In this document: piece after piece, positions 53,471 through 62,667 of the stretch
How positions within the stretch are numbered: the first letter of the stretch is position 1
Layout of the letters: each line of letters begins with the position of its first letter
Assembly: GCF_002024165.1 (NCBI RefSeq)
Contig: NZ_MWQN01000004.1
Location: forward strand, 124,001 to 188,000
Direction: 5' to 3'
DNA: 64,000 nucleotides
From: Embleya scabrispora
GTDB lineage: Bacteria; Actinomycetota; Actinomycetes; Streptomycetales; Streptomycetaceae
Notes under the pieces: model-generated
Told to the model about the DNA's origin: nothing
The model's database searches: none
Seen by the model: the letters and a program-made list of their open reading frames with translations, nothing else
Made by a program: the position numbers and the translations under genes

Positions 53471-53650
53471 GTGGACGGCCCGGGCGACCTGGTGGACGTT
53501 GTCGCGTGTCGACAGGCAGGAGCCGTGGTCGAGGGATTGCCGGATCCCGTGCTCGCGTGCCAGCACGCGCACCGCCCGGGTGGTCGTCGGTGTCGCCGAG
53601 GAGGTAGTCGTACATGCGGGCGACGCTGGGGGGTCTCGTGTCGATCGGGG
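53462..53650 (-). pseudogene. PF04672 (DUF574) SAM methyltransferase relic
   Basis: IDTRPPSVARMYDYLLGD is the N-terminal signature of the actinobacterial S-adenosyl methyltransferase family PF04672. After a frame change, REHGIRQSLDHGSCLSTRDN and VHQVARAVHPD continue it (family form GIRQFLDIGTGLPT). Everything beyond is missing. In actinobacteria this family is often adjacent to XRE/DUF5753 genes, as here. Confidence 0.6.
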
Positions 53651-54009
53651 GCGGCCCGGAATCGGCATCCTGGTCCAGGGTGTCCCCTCGACGTCCGCGC
53701 CACTCCCCCGCCAGGGTGACACGCCCCCATGCTGGGGAACCGAGCATCCGGGGGCGGGCAACTCCTGTGGGTGAACGAGGGTTGCCGGGACCTGTTCGTG
53801 CGGCGCCGGCGCGGATCGGGCGCGTGTGGGCGCGTGGCGGGGTGCGCGGCGTCGAGTTCTCCCGAGGGTCATCACGAGCACTCGTCGTCCTCCGCGATCG
53901 GCCTCCTGCCGTGCGCCCCGGATCGGTGCGGCTCGGACGCGGGATGACCGGTTCCGGGCGGGTCTCGGTGGCCGGATGGTGTCGCAGGCGGGGCCTATGC
54001 TGCGCCGCC

Positions 54010-55362
54010 GTGGACGCTGAAGATCTCGACTATCGGACCCGGACCCAGTCCGGGTGTATTCCTCCGCATCTGGTCGCCCGCCTTCTCGACCTCGGGCACC
54101 ACGAGGTGGTGGCGGCCTGGGCGGCGCGCGGGGAGTGGTTTTGTGCGCGCGAGCACGCACGGTTGCTGAGCACGCAGGGCCGCCACGTCGAGGCGGTGCG
54201 GGTGCTCGACCCCTACCTGGCTACGGGGTGGTGGACGGCGGCCGAGGCGGCGGCCGAAGTGCTGGAGGGGTGGGGGAAGGCCGACGAGGCGATCGCGCTG
54301 GTGCGCCCGCGCGCCGAGGGCGGGAGCTCGCCGGAACTGGCGTTCTGCGCGCGTCTGCTCGCCCGGCACGATCGCGCCGACGAGGCGTTCTCGCTGCTCG
54401 CCCCCCACATCGCGGACCGGATCGCCGCAGCGGCGCTGGTCGACGTCGCCGCGGTCGCCGGTCGCGACGAGGAGGCCGCCGAGCTGTTGACCGCCCGCAT
54501 CCGGGCCGCGCGCGACTGTGATCGCTGCGGCCTGCCGGCGTGCGGCCGCGGCGGTGTCGCCCCGTCGAACGCGGTCGAACTGCTCGCGGAGATCCGCGAA
54601 CGCCAGGGCCGGATCGACGACGCCGTCGCCCTCCTGCGCACCCGCGACATCACGTCGGTCGGCAACCGCGACCGGCTCGCCGACCTGCTCGCGCGGCACG
54701 GCCGGTTCGAGGAACTGCGCGCCTACGCGACGGTCGAACACCACGGCCACGCGGCGGCGCGTCTGGTGGAGTGGCTCGAGGAACGCGGCGACGTGGAAGG
54801 CGCGATCACGGTGCTCCGGGATCGCGTCGACGCGCGGGCCGGGTTCTCCCATCCCGAGGTGTGTCTCGCGCAGTTGCTGGAGCGGCACGGCCGCGTCGAC
54901 GAGGCGATCGCGGTGATGCGCGCACTCGTCGACGCCGACCCGGAGGACTGGACGGTGTCCATCCTGTGCACCATGTACGCCGACCACGGCCGCGCCCGGG
55001 AAGGCCTGGCCCACCTCGACGACATCCTCCCGGGGCAGCAGGACTGGGAGTTCTTCGGCAGCCGGATCGACCTGCTTGCCGCATGCGGGCTGCACGAGGA
55101 GGCGATCACCCAAGCGCGCGCACACCCCGAGGGTGACAGCTGGTACGCGGCGTGGACCATCGCCGAGACGCTCGCCGACGCCGGCCGGCTCGAAGAGGCC
55201 GTGACCGAGCTCGAACGACACCCCACCGCCAACCCGACCTTCCTGGACCGGTATCTGATCGACCTCGGCCGCATCGAGGAAGCCGTGGCGCGCCTCCGAC
55301 GACCCCACCCCAGGCCGACCTGGCCCGCCGCAACCACGTACACGGACTGCCCCCCGTTCTGA
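54010..55362 (+). CDS. Tetratricopeptide-like repeat protein (450 aa)
   Basis: From a GTG, a protein of 450 residues built almost entirely of helical repeats of about 34 residues, each with a G-R-x-D/E-E-A-I/V-x-L core (for example LLERHGRVDEAIAVMRALVD, AETLADAGRLEEAVTELERH, LAEIRERQGRIDDAVALLRT). A cysteine cluster (CDRCGLPAC, near residue 160) interrupts the repeats and could bind a metal. No signal peptide, enzyme motif or helix-turn-helix is seen. Such proteins are scaffolds or fratricide-type regulators in actinobacteria; the role is unknown. The last 15 residues are Pro/Trp-rich. Confidence 0.75.
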   Translation: MDAEDLDYRTRTQSGCIPPHLVARLLDLGHHEVVAAWAARGEWFCAREHARLLSTQGRHVEAVRVLDPYLATGWWTAAEAAAEVLEGWGKADEAIALVRPRAEGGSSPELAFCARLLARHDRADEAFSLLAPHIADRIAAAALVDVAAVAGRDEEAAELLTARIRAARDCDRCGLPACGRGGVAPSNAVELLAEIRERQGRIDDAVALLRTRDITSVGNRDRLADLLARHGRFEELRAYATVEHHGHAAARLVEWLEERGDVEGAITVLRDRVDARAGFSHPEVCLAQLLERHGRVDEAIAVMRALVDADPEDWTVSILCTMYADHGRAREGLAHLDDILPGQQDWEFFGSRIDLLAACGLHEEAITQARAHPEGDSWYAAWTIAETLADAGRLEEAVTELERHPTANPTFLDRYLIDLGRIEEAVARLRRPHPRPTWPAATTYTDCPPF

Positions 55363-55439
55363 ACGTCGGTGGACTGCGACCTCCGGCGCGCGATCGTCAC
55401 GTCGACGACGCCGGGCTTCGAGGCGTCCCCGCCGCGGCT

Positions 55440-55610
55440 ATGGTCCTGCCACCGGGTAACACCCCGTCCGATGCCATCGCCGCCGCGGGCGATGCCCAGA
55501 GCCGGGTTGTGGTCACCGCTCGTATCGGCGTTGGGGCCCTCGCGCTCGGCGGCGCCGTCGCCTTCTTCGTGATCCGCCATCGCCGCCGCACCGACTCCTC
55601 CTCCATCTGA
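55440..55610 (+). CDS. Small single-pass membrane protein (56 aa)
   Basis: An ATG frame with a polar N-terminus and one clear membrane helix (TARIGVGALALGGAVAFFVI) followed by a basic tail (RHRRRTDSSS), giving N-out, C-in topology by the positive-inside rule. No Shine-Dalgarno sequence is evident. It lies 77 bases after the TPR gene on the same strand. Function unknown. Confidence 0.4.
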   Translation: MVLPPGNTPSDAIAAAGDAQSRVVVTARIGVGALALGGAVAFFVIRHRRRTDSSSI

Positions 55611-55794
55611 CTACACATCATGGGCCCGCCTCGGCCCGCCGGCGGGGCAGGGCACGCCACCATCGCCCGGCGAAACCGGAAGTGGGCCTACCGGTAGAGG
55701 TGTCGATGTGCGGGGCACGTCCCGCCGAAGTGGTTGGGACGGCTCTGTCCCCGCCACCCGGCTTCTCCGCGTATGGAGCGCTTCGTGACCACGA

Positions 55795-55896
55795 CGGTGC
55801 TCCGGTGCGGGCGAGCCCGACCAGCGTCCTCACCGGGCCGTCGGCACAGAGCACGGCGTCCGCCAGGTCGCGTCCGGCCCGCAAAGCGCCCATCGT
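55795..55896 (-). pseudogene. Transposase scrap (NF041680/IS701-like)
   Basis: About 34 residues on the minus strand, LADAVLCADGPVRTLVGLAR preceded by RHATMGALRAGRD. The L-C-A-D-G-P-V block is characteristic of a common Streptomyces transposase (usually LVLCADGPVxTLVxLSLAPEH). Only this scrap remains. The rest of 55611-55940 contains nothing recognisable. Confidence 0.4.
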
Positions 55897-55940
55897 GGCG
55901 TGGCGTACAAAGCCGATCGCAACTCCGTACAGGCCCCTGG

Positions 55941-56456
55941 TCAGGGCTGGTGGTCGTCCGACGCGTCGAGGCTCGGCGGGTGTGGGGTGTGGTGGTCCAG
56001 CAGGCGGGTGAGCATGCGGACGAACTGGTCGCGTTCGGCGGGGGCCAGGGGCGCGAGCAGTTGTTCGTGGAGGTCGTCCAGGGTGCGGTCGAGGAGGGCG
56101 AGGCGGCTGTTGCCCCGGTCGGTGATCGTGATGACGTTGCGCCGGCGGTCGTCGGGATCGGGTGTGCGCTCGACGAGATCGCGTTCGGCCAGGTCGTTGA
56201 GGACGCCGACCATGTCGCTGCGGTAGATACCGGTGCGTCGGCTCAGCGTCGCCTGGCTGGCCGGGCCGTACTCCTCCAACGAGGCCAGCACCGCGTAGTG
56301 CCACTTGCGGGCGTCGAGGCGGGCCAAGCCCTCGACGATCAGTCGATCCGATTGCGTGGACAGCCGTGCCAGCAGTCGGCTCGCCTGTTTGCGCAGCCTG
56401 TCCGGCGTCCGTCTCTCGCGGTCGGAAACGTCCATCGCTTCGGCGTCGCTGGTCAT
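55941..56456 (-). CDS. MarR-family transcriptional regulator
   Basis: 171 residues with the winged helix: WHYAVLASLEEYGPASQATL, then SRRTGIYRSDMVGVLNDLAE and RDLVERTPDPDDRRRNVITI, including the D-x-R-R-R wing. It diverges from the haloalkane dehalogenase-like gene, with a perfect 17-base palindrome 21 bases upstream of its start. Expected to repress itself and the dehalogenase. Confidence 0.92.
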   Translation of the reverse strand: MTSDAEAMDVSDRERRTPDRLRKQASRLLARLSTQSDRLIVEGLARLDARKWHYAVLASLEEYGPASQATLSRRTGIYRSDMVGVLNDLAERDLVERTPDPDDRRRNVITITDRGNSRLALLDRTLDDLHEQLLAPLAPAERDQFVRMLTRLLDHHTPHPPSLDASDDHQP

Positions 56457-56477
56457 GGCGGTGATCCTACCCCGTTG

Positions 56478-56494
56478 CGTTAGTCGGACTAACG
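56478..56494. promoter_or_regulatory. MarR operator palindrome
   Basis: CGTTAGTC-G-GACTAACG, 8-base perfect arms around one base, lies between the divergent MarR and dehalogenase genes. A related half-site (ACGTTAGTGTCATAAAC) follows at about 56517-56533. Confidence 0.75.
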
Positions 56495-56606
56495 ATGTAG
56501 GTTCGTTCATGCCAGAAACGTTAGTGTCATAAACATTTGTCAGACGAACGAACAGGGTAACGGCGCGATTCGGGCCCCGTCACGTCCAGCCCTTGAGGAG
56601 CACCGC

Positions 56607-57461
56607 ATGGCCATGATCGACGTCCTCGACTCGACCATCCACTACGAGGACCACGGCAGCGGCGCCGCCGTCGTCTTCCTGCACGGCAACCCCGCCTCCT
56701 CCCACACGTGGCGAAACGTGCTGCCCCTGGTCGGACCGGGCCGGTTGATCGCCCCCGACCTGATCGGCATGGGCCGCTCGGGCAAGCCCGTCGGCGACTA
56801 CCGGTTCGATGACCACGCCCGCTACCTGGACGCGTTCCTCGATGCGCTCGGCCTCGACGAGATCGTGCTCGTCGGCCACGACTGGGGCGGCTCGCTCGCC
56901 TTCGACTGGGCGGCCCGACACCCGGACCGGGTGCGCGGCCTCGCCTTCTTCGAGACGATCGTCCGTCCGATCGCCTCGACCGAGCTTTCCGAACAGGCCC
57001 GTGCCCGCTCGGTGAAGCTCCGCTCCGATGAGGGCGAGACGCTGGTCCTCGACGGGCACTTCATGGTGAACGCGGCCTACACCGGGGGTGTGCTCACCCC
57101 GCTCGGCGAGGAGGACATCGAGGTCTACCGGGCCCCGTACACCACCCGCGAGAGCCGTCGTCCGCTGTTGAACTGGACCCGCTCCCTGCCGATCGACGGC
57201 GAACCCGCCGACGTGACCGCCCGAATCCGGGCGTACGGCCCCTGGTTGGCCGACAGTCACGACGTTCCCAAGCTTCTGCTCACCTTCGACTCCGCACCGA
57301 CCCTCCTCATCACCCCCGAGGTCGCCGCCTGGTGCCGGGACAACATCGCCGCTCTCCGGGTCGAGCACATCGGCCCCGCCGGCCACCACGCCACCGAGGA
57401 CCAGCCCGAGGCAATCGCCAAAGCCGTTTCCTCCTGGCTGGATGAACACCGCCTTCGCTAG
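56607..57461 (+). CDS. dhaA: Haloalkane dehalogenase-like alpha/beta hydrolase
   Basis: 284 residues. The nucleophile is Asp rather than Ser: D92 in LVGHDWGGSLAFDWA, with W93 next to it. Together with N28 in LHGNPASSHTWRN these are the halide-binding residues of DhaA-type (subfamily II) haloalkane dehalogenases. The catalytic His is in GPAGHHATEDQPEAI. The enzyme should hydrolyse a carbon-halogen bond to an alcohol and halide; the true substrate in this organism is unknown. The cap domain spans roughly residues 130-215. The gene is divergent from, and probably controlled by, the MarR regulator. Confidence 0.9.
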   Translation: MAMIDVLDSTIHYEDHGSGAAVVFLHGNPASSHTWRNVLPLVGPGRLIAPDLIGMGRSGKPVGDYRFDDHARYLDAFLDALGLDEIVLVGHDWGGSLAFDWAARHPDRVRGLAFFETIVRPIASTELSEQARARSVKLRSDEGETLVLDGHFMVNAAYTGGVLTPLGEEDIEVYRAPYTTRESRRPLLNWTRSLPIDGEPADVTARIRAYGPWLADSHDVPKLLLTFDSAPTLLITPEVAAWCRDNIAALRVEHIGPAGHHATEDQPEAIAKAVSSWLDEHRLR

Positions 57462-57543
57462 GCAGGTTCGCCGAACAGGAAGCTCGATCGAAATCTCGGG
57501 ACCGGTTCCCCCGCGTCGGCGGCGAAACCGGTCGCGTTTCGCC

Positions 57544-58023
57544 TCATGGCCCTGATCCCGGAGCCCGGAGTGAGTGCGACTGCGGTGAACAGGGCATCTC
57601 GGTTCCACGACCACAAGCTCCACGGCCTGCCCCGCGACGAGCGCGAGCAGGCCGATCGCGTCCGCCGTGCTCGCGGTCGGGCAGGTTCCCCGGCAGCAGG
57701 AACGCGTCGCGGACCAAGGCGTCCACCGGGTCGGCTCGGGCGGCCGGGTCCTCATACACCCGCGCGATGGCCTGCAACCGAGCTCGCGGCGATGTCGTGT
57801 CGGCGATCACGGTCGCGGGCCGGGCCGCGAGATCCTCGAACCCGCGCCGGGCGATCGCGGAGAGCAGGGCGTGGTGCGTGGGGAGGTACCGACGCGGCGC
57901 CCCGTGCGGCACGTTCGCCCGGCGGGCGATCTCGCGCAGCCCCAGCGACGCGGAGCCCTCGGTCGTTACCAGGTCCACTCCGGCATCGATCAACCGCTCC
58001 CGCAGGGAGCTCCCGCTTTCCAT
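57544..58023 (-). pseudogene. TetR-family regulator, frameshifted near its C-terminus
   Basis: The N-terminal HTH is intact: SLRERLIDAGVDLVTTEGSA, then LGLREIARRANVPHGAPRRY and LPTHHALLSAIA. The ligand domain continues to VDALVRDAFLLPGNLP and then loses frame at about 57670; the expected helix (ADAIGLLALVAGQAVELVVV) follows in another frame. The protein as read would have a scrambled last 40 residues. The DNA-binding half could still be made. A 13-base palindrome overlaps the start codon. Confidence 0.65.
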
Positions 58024-58035
58024 AGACACTGTCTA
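58023..58035. promoter_or_regulatory. Palindrome at the TetR start
   Basis: TAGACA-C-TGTCTA, perfect 6-base arms. It includes the first base of the ATG at 58023-58021 and the preceding leader, where a bound repressor would block transcription or early elongation of the TetR gene. Confidence 0.5.
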
Positions 58036-58186
58036 CTCTCGATGGCCGAGCCGGCTGTTCCCGCTGTTCCCGCCAAAGGGCACCCGGCGGTCATCGCCGC
58101 GCGTCGCCGTGGGCGGTCTCCTCGATCCGGCCCACGTAGCCGCCGAGTGCGCGAGGGCACCGTGATCGGCGCCCCGCTGCTCTGCG

Positions 58187-58837
58187 TCACCGAGTGTGTC
58201 CCGCGTCGCGGGCCAGAAGGGCGGCCTGTACGCGGTTGGTCACGCCGAGGGCGGTCAGGATGCGACTGACGAGGGCCTTGACCGTGCTCTCGCGCATCCC
58301 GAGCGTCCGCGCGATGTCGGCGTTGGTGTCCCCCTCGGCGAGCAGGGCCAGGACGTCCCGCTCCCGCGAGGTCAGGTCGGTGATGCGCGCCCGGGCAGCG
58401 GCCGTTCGCGGGCCGCTTCCCTGGTGGAAACGGTCGATCAATCGCCGGGCGGCGGCCGGGTGGAGCATCGCGGATCCGGCTGCGACGAGGTGCACGGCGC
58501 GCAGGATCTCGGTCGGGTCGGTGTCCTTGAGCAGGAAGCCGTCGGTGCCGGCGGCGAGTGCGTCGTAGACGTATTCGTCCAGGTCGAAGGTGGTGAGCGT
58601 GATGACCTTCGGGGGGTGCGGCAAGGCGCGCAGCAACGTGGTGGCGGCGATCCCGTCCAGGCCCGGCATGCGCACGTCGACGAGGGCGACGTCGATGCGG
58701 CGCGCGGATGCCTGCTCCACCGCCTGCCGGCCGTCGACGGCCTGGGCGACGACCTCGATGCCGTCGTCGCCGTCGAGAAGGTCGTGCAGGCCGAGGCGGA
58801 CGAGGGCGTCGTCGTCGACGATCATGGCGCGGATCAC
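58187..58837 (-). CDS. NarL/LuxR-type response regulator
   Basis: 216 residues from a GTG (a TTG four codons upstream is also possible). Receiver domain: acidic pocket MIVDDDALVRLGL, phospho-acceptor Asp in VALVDVRMPGLDGI, Thr in VITLTTFDLDEYV and Lys in GFLLKDTDP. LuxR HTH: LTSRERDVLALLAEGDTNAD, then IARTLGMRESTVKALVSRIL. It follows the sensor kinase gene after 18 bases, forming one two-component operon. Confidence 0.93.
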   Translation of the reverse strand: MIRAMIVDDDALVRLGLHDLLDGDDGIEVVAQAVDGRQAVEQASARRIDVALVDVRMPGLDGIAATTLLRALPHPPKVITLTTFDLDEYVYDALAAGTDGFLLKDTDPTEILRAVHLVAAGSAMLHPAAARRLIDRFHQGSGPRTAAARARITDLTSRERDVLALLAEGDTNADIARTLGMRESTVKALVSRILTALGVTNRVQAALLARDAGHTR

Positions 58838-58855
58838 GGCAGGAGCCAATCTGTT

Positions 58856-60091
58856 CTACGGTCTCGACGGTTTTGGTCGGTTCAAGAGGTGCCGGTGGCC
58901 CCGGTCGCGTCCGAGGCGCCGGTGCTTGCGGTCCCCTCCCCCGTCTCGCCCGCCGGGTGCGGGATGCGGGATGCGGGCCGCCAGCCGCCGGCCGCCGACA
59001 TCGGCGGGGCCGGCGTCGAGGTGTCCGCCGAGTGCCTGCACCCGCTCGCGGAGGCCGACCAGACCGAAGCCGGAGGGCACCGGCCCGGGAGCGGAGCGAG
59101 CGCCGGGGGAGTTGGTGACCTCGATCAGCGTGGCCGGCGCTCGGTAGTCGACCCGGATCCGGACGCGGGCCTCCGGGGCATGCTTGCGGGCGTTGGTCAG
59201 CGCCTCCAGAATCACCCGGACAACGGCGAGCCGGTGTGCCGCGGGCGCGTGGTCGGGTTTGCCCTCGACGACCGAGTCGATGTGCTGCCCGACGGTACGG
59301 GCCTGCTCGATCAACTCCTCCACGTCACGCAGGGCCGGCTCGGTCTTCCCGCCGCCGGGAGCGGTATCCGCATCGGCATCGACGTCACGCAGGGCGCCCA
59401 GTACATCGCGCAGGTCGGTCAACGCATCGGTGGACGCCGTAGGCAGCAGTCCGAGCCGATCGATCACGGTAGCCGGCAAAGGCTCCTTGCGGGTGGCCAG
59501 GACACCGGCGTGCAGTGCGATCAGGCTGAGCCGGTGGGCGAGTACGTCGTGCATCTCCGCGGCGATCGCGAACCGCTCGGCGGTACGCGCGGCCTGCTCG
59601 CGCAACTCCCGCTCCACCCGGAGCTGTTGTACCTGAGCGTGCAGCGCCGCCACCAGGCGGTGGCGGTTGCCCATCCACAACCCCGCCACCACGGCCGGCA
59701 CCAAAAACAGGCTCGACCCGTACTGTTGCGGCCGGCCCAGGGACATCTCCGGATGCACGAGGGCGTTCCCGCCCAGCGCGGCGGCGGCGCAGACCACGGC
59801 CGCCGGCACCCGCTCCTCGACGGCGAGGTCGAACAGGGCGACCAGGAGCAGTGGAAGCAACGGCCATCCCCACACCCTCGCCGCCACAGCCGTCAGGACC
59901 GGAGCGACCCACCCGTGCTCGCGGCGCCGGAGCAGTGCCAGAGCACACACCACGACCGCCGCGCTGCGCGGTTCGAAGTACCGGCCGTCGTCACTCGCCG
60001 CGCCGTTGCGCACGGCCACCACGGTGAGCATCGCCACCAGGGCGCAGCGGCCGTATGCGGTCCATCGCCGACTTCGTCTCCAGTCCCTCAT
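58856..60091 (-). CDS. Two-component sensor histidine kinase (NarL-partner, HisKA_3)
   Basis: 411 residues; the ATG was chosen over a GTG 33 bases upstream. The N-terminal 150 residues contain four to five membrane helices (LVAMLTVVAVR, VWGWPLLPLLLVALFDLAV). The phospho-acceptor His is in ERFAIAAEMHDVLAHRLSLI, followed by an HATPase domain with the N box as RVILEALTNARKHAPEARV and the G box SGFGLVGLRERVQALGG. Extracellular loops are short, so it probably senses a membrane or cell-envelope signal. It pairs with the downstream response regulator. Confidence 0.92.
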   Translation of the reverse strand: MRDWRRSRRWTAYGRCALVAMLTVVAVRNGAASDDGRYFEPRSAAVVVCALALLRRREHGWVAPVLTAVAARVWGWPLLPLLLVALFDLAVEERVPAAVVCAAAALGGNALVHPEMSLGRPQQYGSSLFLVPAVVAGLWMGNRHRLVAALHAQVQQLRVERELREQAARTAERFAIAAEMHDVLAHRLSLIALHAGVLATRKEPLPATVIDRLGLLPTASTDALTDLRDVLGALRDVDADADTAPGGGKTEPALRDVEELIEQARTVGQHIDSVVEGKPDHAPAAHRLAVVRVILEALTNARKHAPEARVRIRVDYRAPATLIEVTNSPGARSAPGPVPSGFGLVGLRERVQALGGHLDAGPADVGGRRLAARIPHPAPGGRDGGGDRKHRRLGRDRGHRHLLNRPKPSRP

Positions 60092-60222
60092 CAGCGCATC
60101 TAGGCACGCGGCACGTGCACGCACCTTCGACGTTCGGCCACGCCGACCCCCTCCTTTCGTCGGGAGTGACCGGCGTACAAGAGCGGATTCGCGGAATCGA
60201 CGGCGTTCCTGACGTCGACGTC

Positions 60223-60915
60223 ATGAACGAGCGAACCCCTTCTCCCCGTCTCGACCCCAGCCGCGTGCGGCTCGGCGCCGAGGGCCGTATGTTCCTCCGC
60301 GAGGCGGCCCGCGATCTGCGCACGGTCGGCGCTGTCGCACCCAGCGGTCCGGCCCTGGCCCGGCTGCTCACGGACCCGCTGACCGAGCGGGGCGCACGTT
60401 CGCTGCGCGTCCTGGAGGTGGGTGCGGGCACCGGCTCGGTCACCCGGGTTCTCCTGTCGCGACTGCCGGCCGGCAGTCGGCTCGGCATCGTCGAGCCCAA
60501 TCCGCGCTTCGTCGGCCGATTGCGCGATCTGGTCCGCGGGCACGAACGGGTGCGCGTGCACGAGGCGTTCGTCGAGGAATTGGGCATCCATCGACGCTAC
60601 GACGTGATCGTCTCCGGCCTTCCGTTCACGAACTTCACCGCCGACCGGGTCGAGGCGATCATGACCCGATACCTGCAACTGCTCGAACCCGACGGCACGC
60701 TGACCTACTTCGCCTACCGCGCCACCCGCCATGCCAGGACGCTGCTGTCCTCCCCCGCCGAGGCCCATCGCCATCGCACGGTGGAGGACGTCCTGGCGAC
60801 CTACCGCCGGCACCACCCCACCGCGTGCCGAACCGCCTGGACCAACCTCCCCCCGGCCGGAGCCTGGCGCCTGACCCCGGCACCCGAGCCGCTCCGCACC
60901 CCCGTGGTCCGGTGA
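60223..60915 (+). CDS. SAM-dependent methyltransferase (phospholipid/rRNA dimethylase-like)
   Basis: 230 residues. Motif I is VLEVGAGTGSVTRVLLSRL, then LGIVEPNPRFVGRL, and the post-motif DVIVSGLPFTNFTADRVEAI, with N-L/G-L-P-x-x-x-F as in PmtA-type phosphatidylethanolamine N-methyltransferases and KsgA relatives. The sequence continues ELLEPDGTLTYFAY-like, and RTAWTNLPPA is near the end. A lipid or small amine is the likely substrate. Its 5' region is antisense to the kinase promoter region, so the two are divergent. Confidence 0.85.
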   Translation: MNERTPSPRLDPSRVRLGAEGRMFLREAARDLRTVGAVAPSGPALARLLTDPLTERGARSLRVLEVGAGTGSVTRVLLSRLPAGSRLGIVEPNPRFVGRLRDLVRGHERVRVHEAFVEELGIHRRYDVIVSGLPFTNFTADRVEAIMTRYLQLLEPDGTLTYFAYRATRHARTLLSSPAEAHRHRTVEDVLATYRRHHPTACRTAWTNLPPAGAWRLTPAPEPLRTPVVR

Positions 60916-61141
60916 ATGTTCTGCGGTGTCCGTCGATGAGCGACATCGCGACGGTAGGGGTACTGCGTTTTGACCGCCCCCCGAGGTGGACCGCGCAGCC
61001 GAGCGCGCCGTCCTCGGCGCCGCCGCAGGCTCGTCTCACTCGATGTCGTCGGTGCATGGGTGCAGCACGGCTTGACGGCGGCCTCGCCTCCCGGGTGTGT
61101 CCGAGCCCGACTGTCGGTGCCGGATGGAAGGCTGTTGCGCC

Positions 61142-61741
61142 ATGATCGAATCGAATCCGAAAGCAGATCTTCTTCGTTACCTGCAAGACGGCCGGGACGC
61201 CTTGGTATGGAAGCTGGACGGCCTCTCGGAATACGACATCCGCCGCCCGTTGACCCCCACCGGCACGAATCTGCTGGGGCTGGTCAAACACGTCGCCAGT
61301 GTGGAACTGGGGTACTTCGGCGACACCTTCGGACGGCCTTTCTTCGACAAGGAGCCGCCGCCCTGGTGGTACACGGAGGACGCGGAGCCCAACGCGGACA
61401 TGTGGGCCACCGCGGACGAGTCGCGCGCGGACATCGTCGGGCTGTATCACCGTGCGTGGGAGCACTCGGACAGCACCATCGCAAACTTGACGCTCGACGC
61501 GATCGGTCGCGTTCCGTGGTGGCCGCAGGAACGGCAAGAGGTGACACTGCACCACATCCTGGTGCGCGTGATCTCCGATACCCAACGCCACGCCGGGCAC
61601 GCCGACATCGTGCGAGAGCTCATCGACGGCTCCGTCGGCCGTCTGCAAGGCCAGGGCGACATGCCCCCAGGCGATCGGGCATGGTGGGAGAACCACCGGC
61701 GCCGGCTGGAGCGCGTGGCGCGGGAGGCCGGTGACAGCTGA
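61142..61741 (+). CDS. DinB-family (DUF664) metal-binding protein
   Basis: 199 residues, four-helix DinB fold: PKADLLRYLQDGRDALVWKL, the first His in GLVKHVASVELGYFGDTFGR, a central TEDAEPNADMWATADESRAD, and the other two ligands in TLHHILVRVISDTQRHAGHA. The three-histidine metal site is complete. Members are thiol-dependent S-transferases (mycothiol users) or of unknown function. A GGAAGG lies about 12 bases before the ATG. Confidence 0.88.
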   Translation: MIESNPKADLLRYLQDGRDALVWKLDGLSEYDIRRPLTPTGTNLLGLVKHVASVELGYFGDTFGRPFFDKEPPPWWYTEDAEPNADMWATADESRADIVGLYHRAWEHSDSTIANLTLDAIGRVPWWPQERQEVTLHHILVRVISDTQRHAGHADIVRELIDGSVGRLQGQGDMPPGDRAWWENHRRRLERVAREAGDS

Positions 61742-62667
61742 TCTCGTCCCACGAATCCGACAAGATCGCGTGAGCAAGCGAAGACGCAGCGCGGGACGGG
61801 ACGTCGAAGCCGTTGCGTGGAAGAGCCGTCGGTGGACACACCCGCGGTACGGGTGTCGGGGTGGGTGTGAGTCGCCAGGCGGCCAGGCGCAGGCAGCTCG
61901 CCGGGTCGCGCGGGCCGGTGGCGCACGAGCGGAATCGGCAGCGCGGGGAGGGCAACGTCGAACCGACGGTATGGCACCGAACGAAACCGATCCGGGATCG
62001 CGCCGGCCCTTGGCGGTACGCCTAGGGGTCCCGGCCCGCCCACCGCGGCGAACGTGGCGCCGATCCGGACGCGGAGGACACGACACGTGCGAGCGCCCGT
62101 GTGGGTCAGCATGACGCGGTCATGACCACTGCCGACAGTAATCCGCCGGCGGACACACCATCAGCGTCACCGGCACGCAAATCGACCGCATAGCAGCCTA
62201 GGTGGACGACCAGCGCAGACAAGAGAACGGTTGGGGCACCTGACGGTGTATCTGGCACTCGCGGCCCTCTTCTTCGAGTTCGGCACATTCGCCGACCCGC
62301 GGGACCACTTCGCCGCGCCGTCCCCCACCGACGCCGCCCGGTCGAAGCTGCGCGACCGGTGCCGGCCCGGCCGGTGATCCGCCGCGAACGGCCCCGGGAC
62401 GCGTGTGCGTCCCGGGGCCGGTCCACTGTGTCCCCTTCGGTCCGTAGGCGGGCTTCGACGTCGGCCCCGACTCGGTGACCGTTGGCCGCTCGGCCCCGGC
62501 TCCCGCCGCTCCCGCGCCGCACGCGGTGCACCGGCGGTCGCCGACGTGGGCGGTTGCCCAACACGACCGGACTGCCGCTGTCGCACGAACCGGCGCTGCC
62601 GAGTCGGCGCCCCCGAGCCGGTGATCGCGGCCCGGCGGAACCACCGCAGGCAGGGCCGTGGGCCGCG
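61742..62667. other. Long interval, at most one small ORF
   Basis: About 925 bases. The only stretch with gene-like features is a GTG frame at about 62248-62379 (VYLALAALFFEFGTFADPRD, then HFAAPSPTDAARSKLRDRC), which would encode a small protein with one hydrophobic segment. It has no clear ribosome-binding site. The rest shows nothing I can support. Confidence 0.35.
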
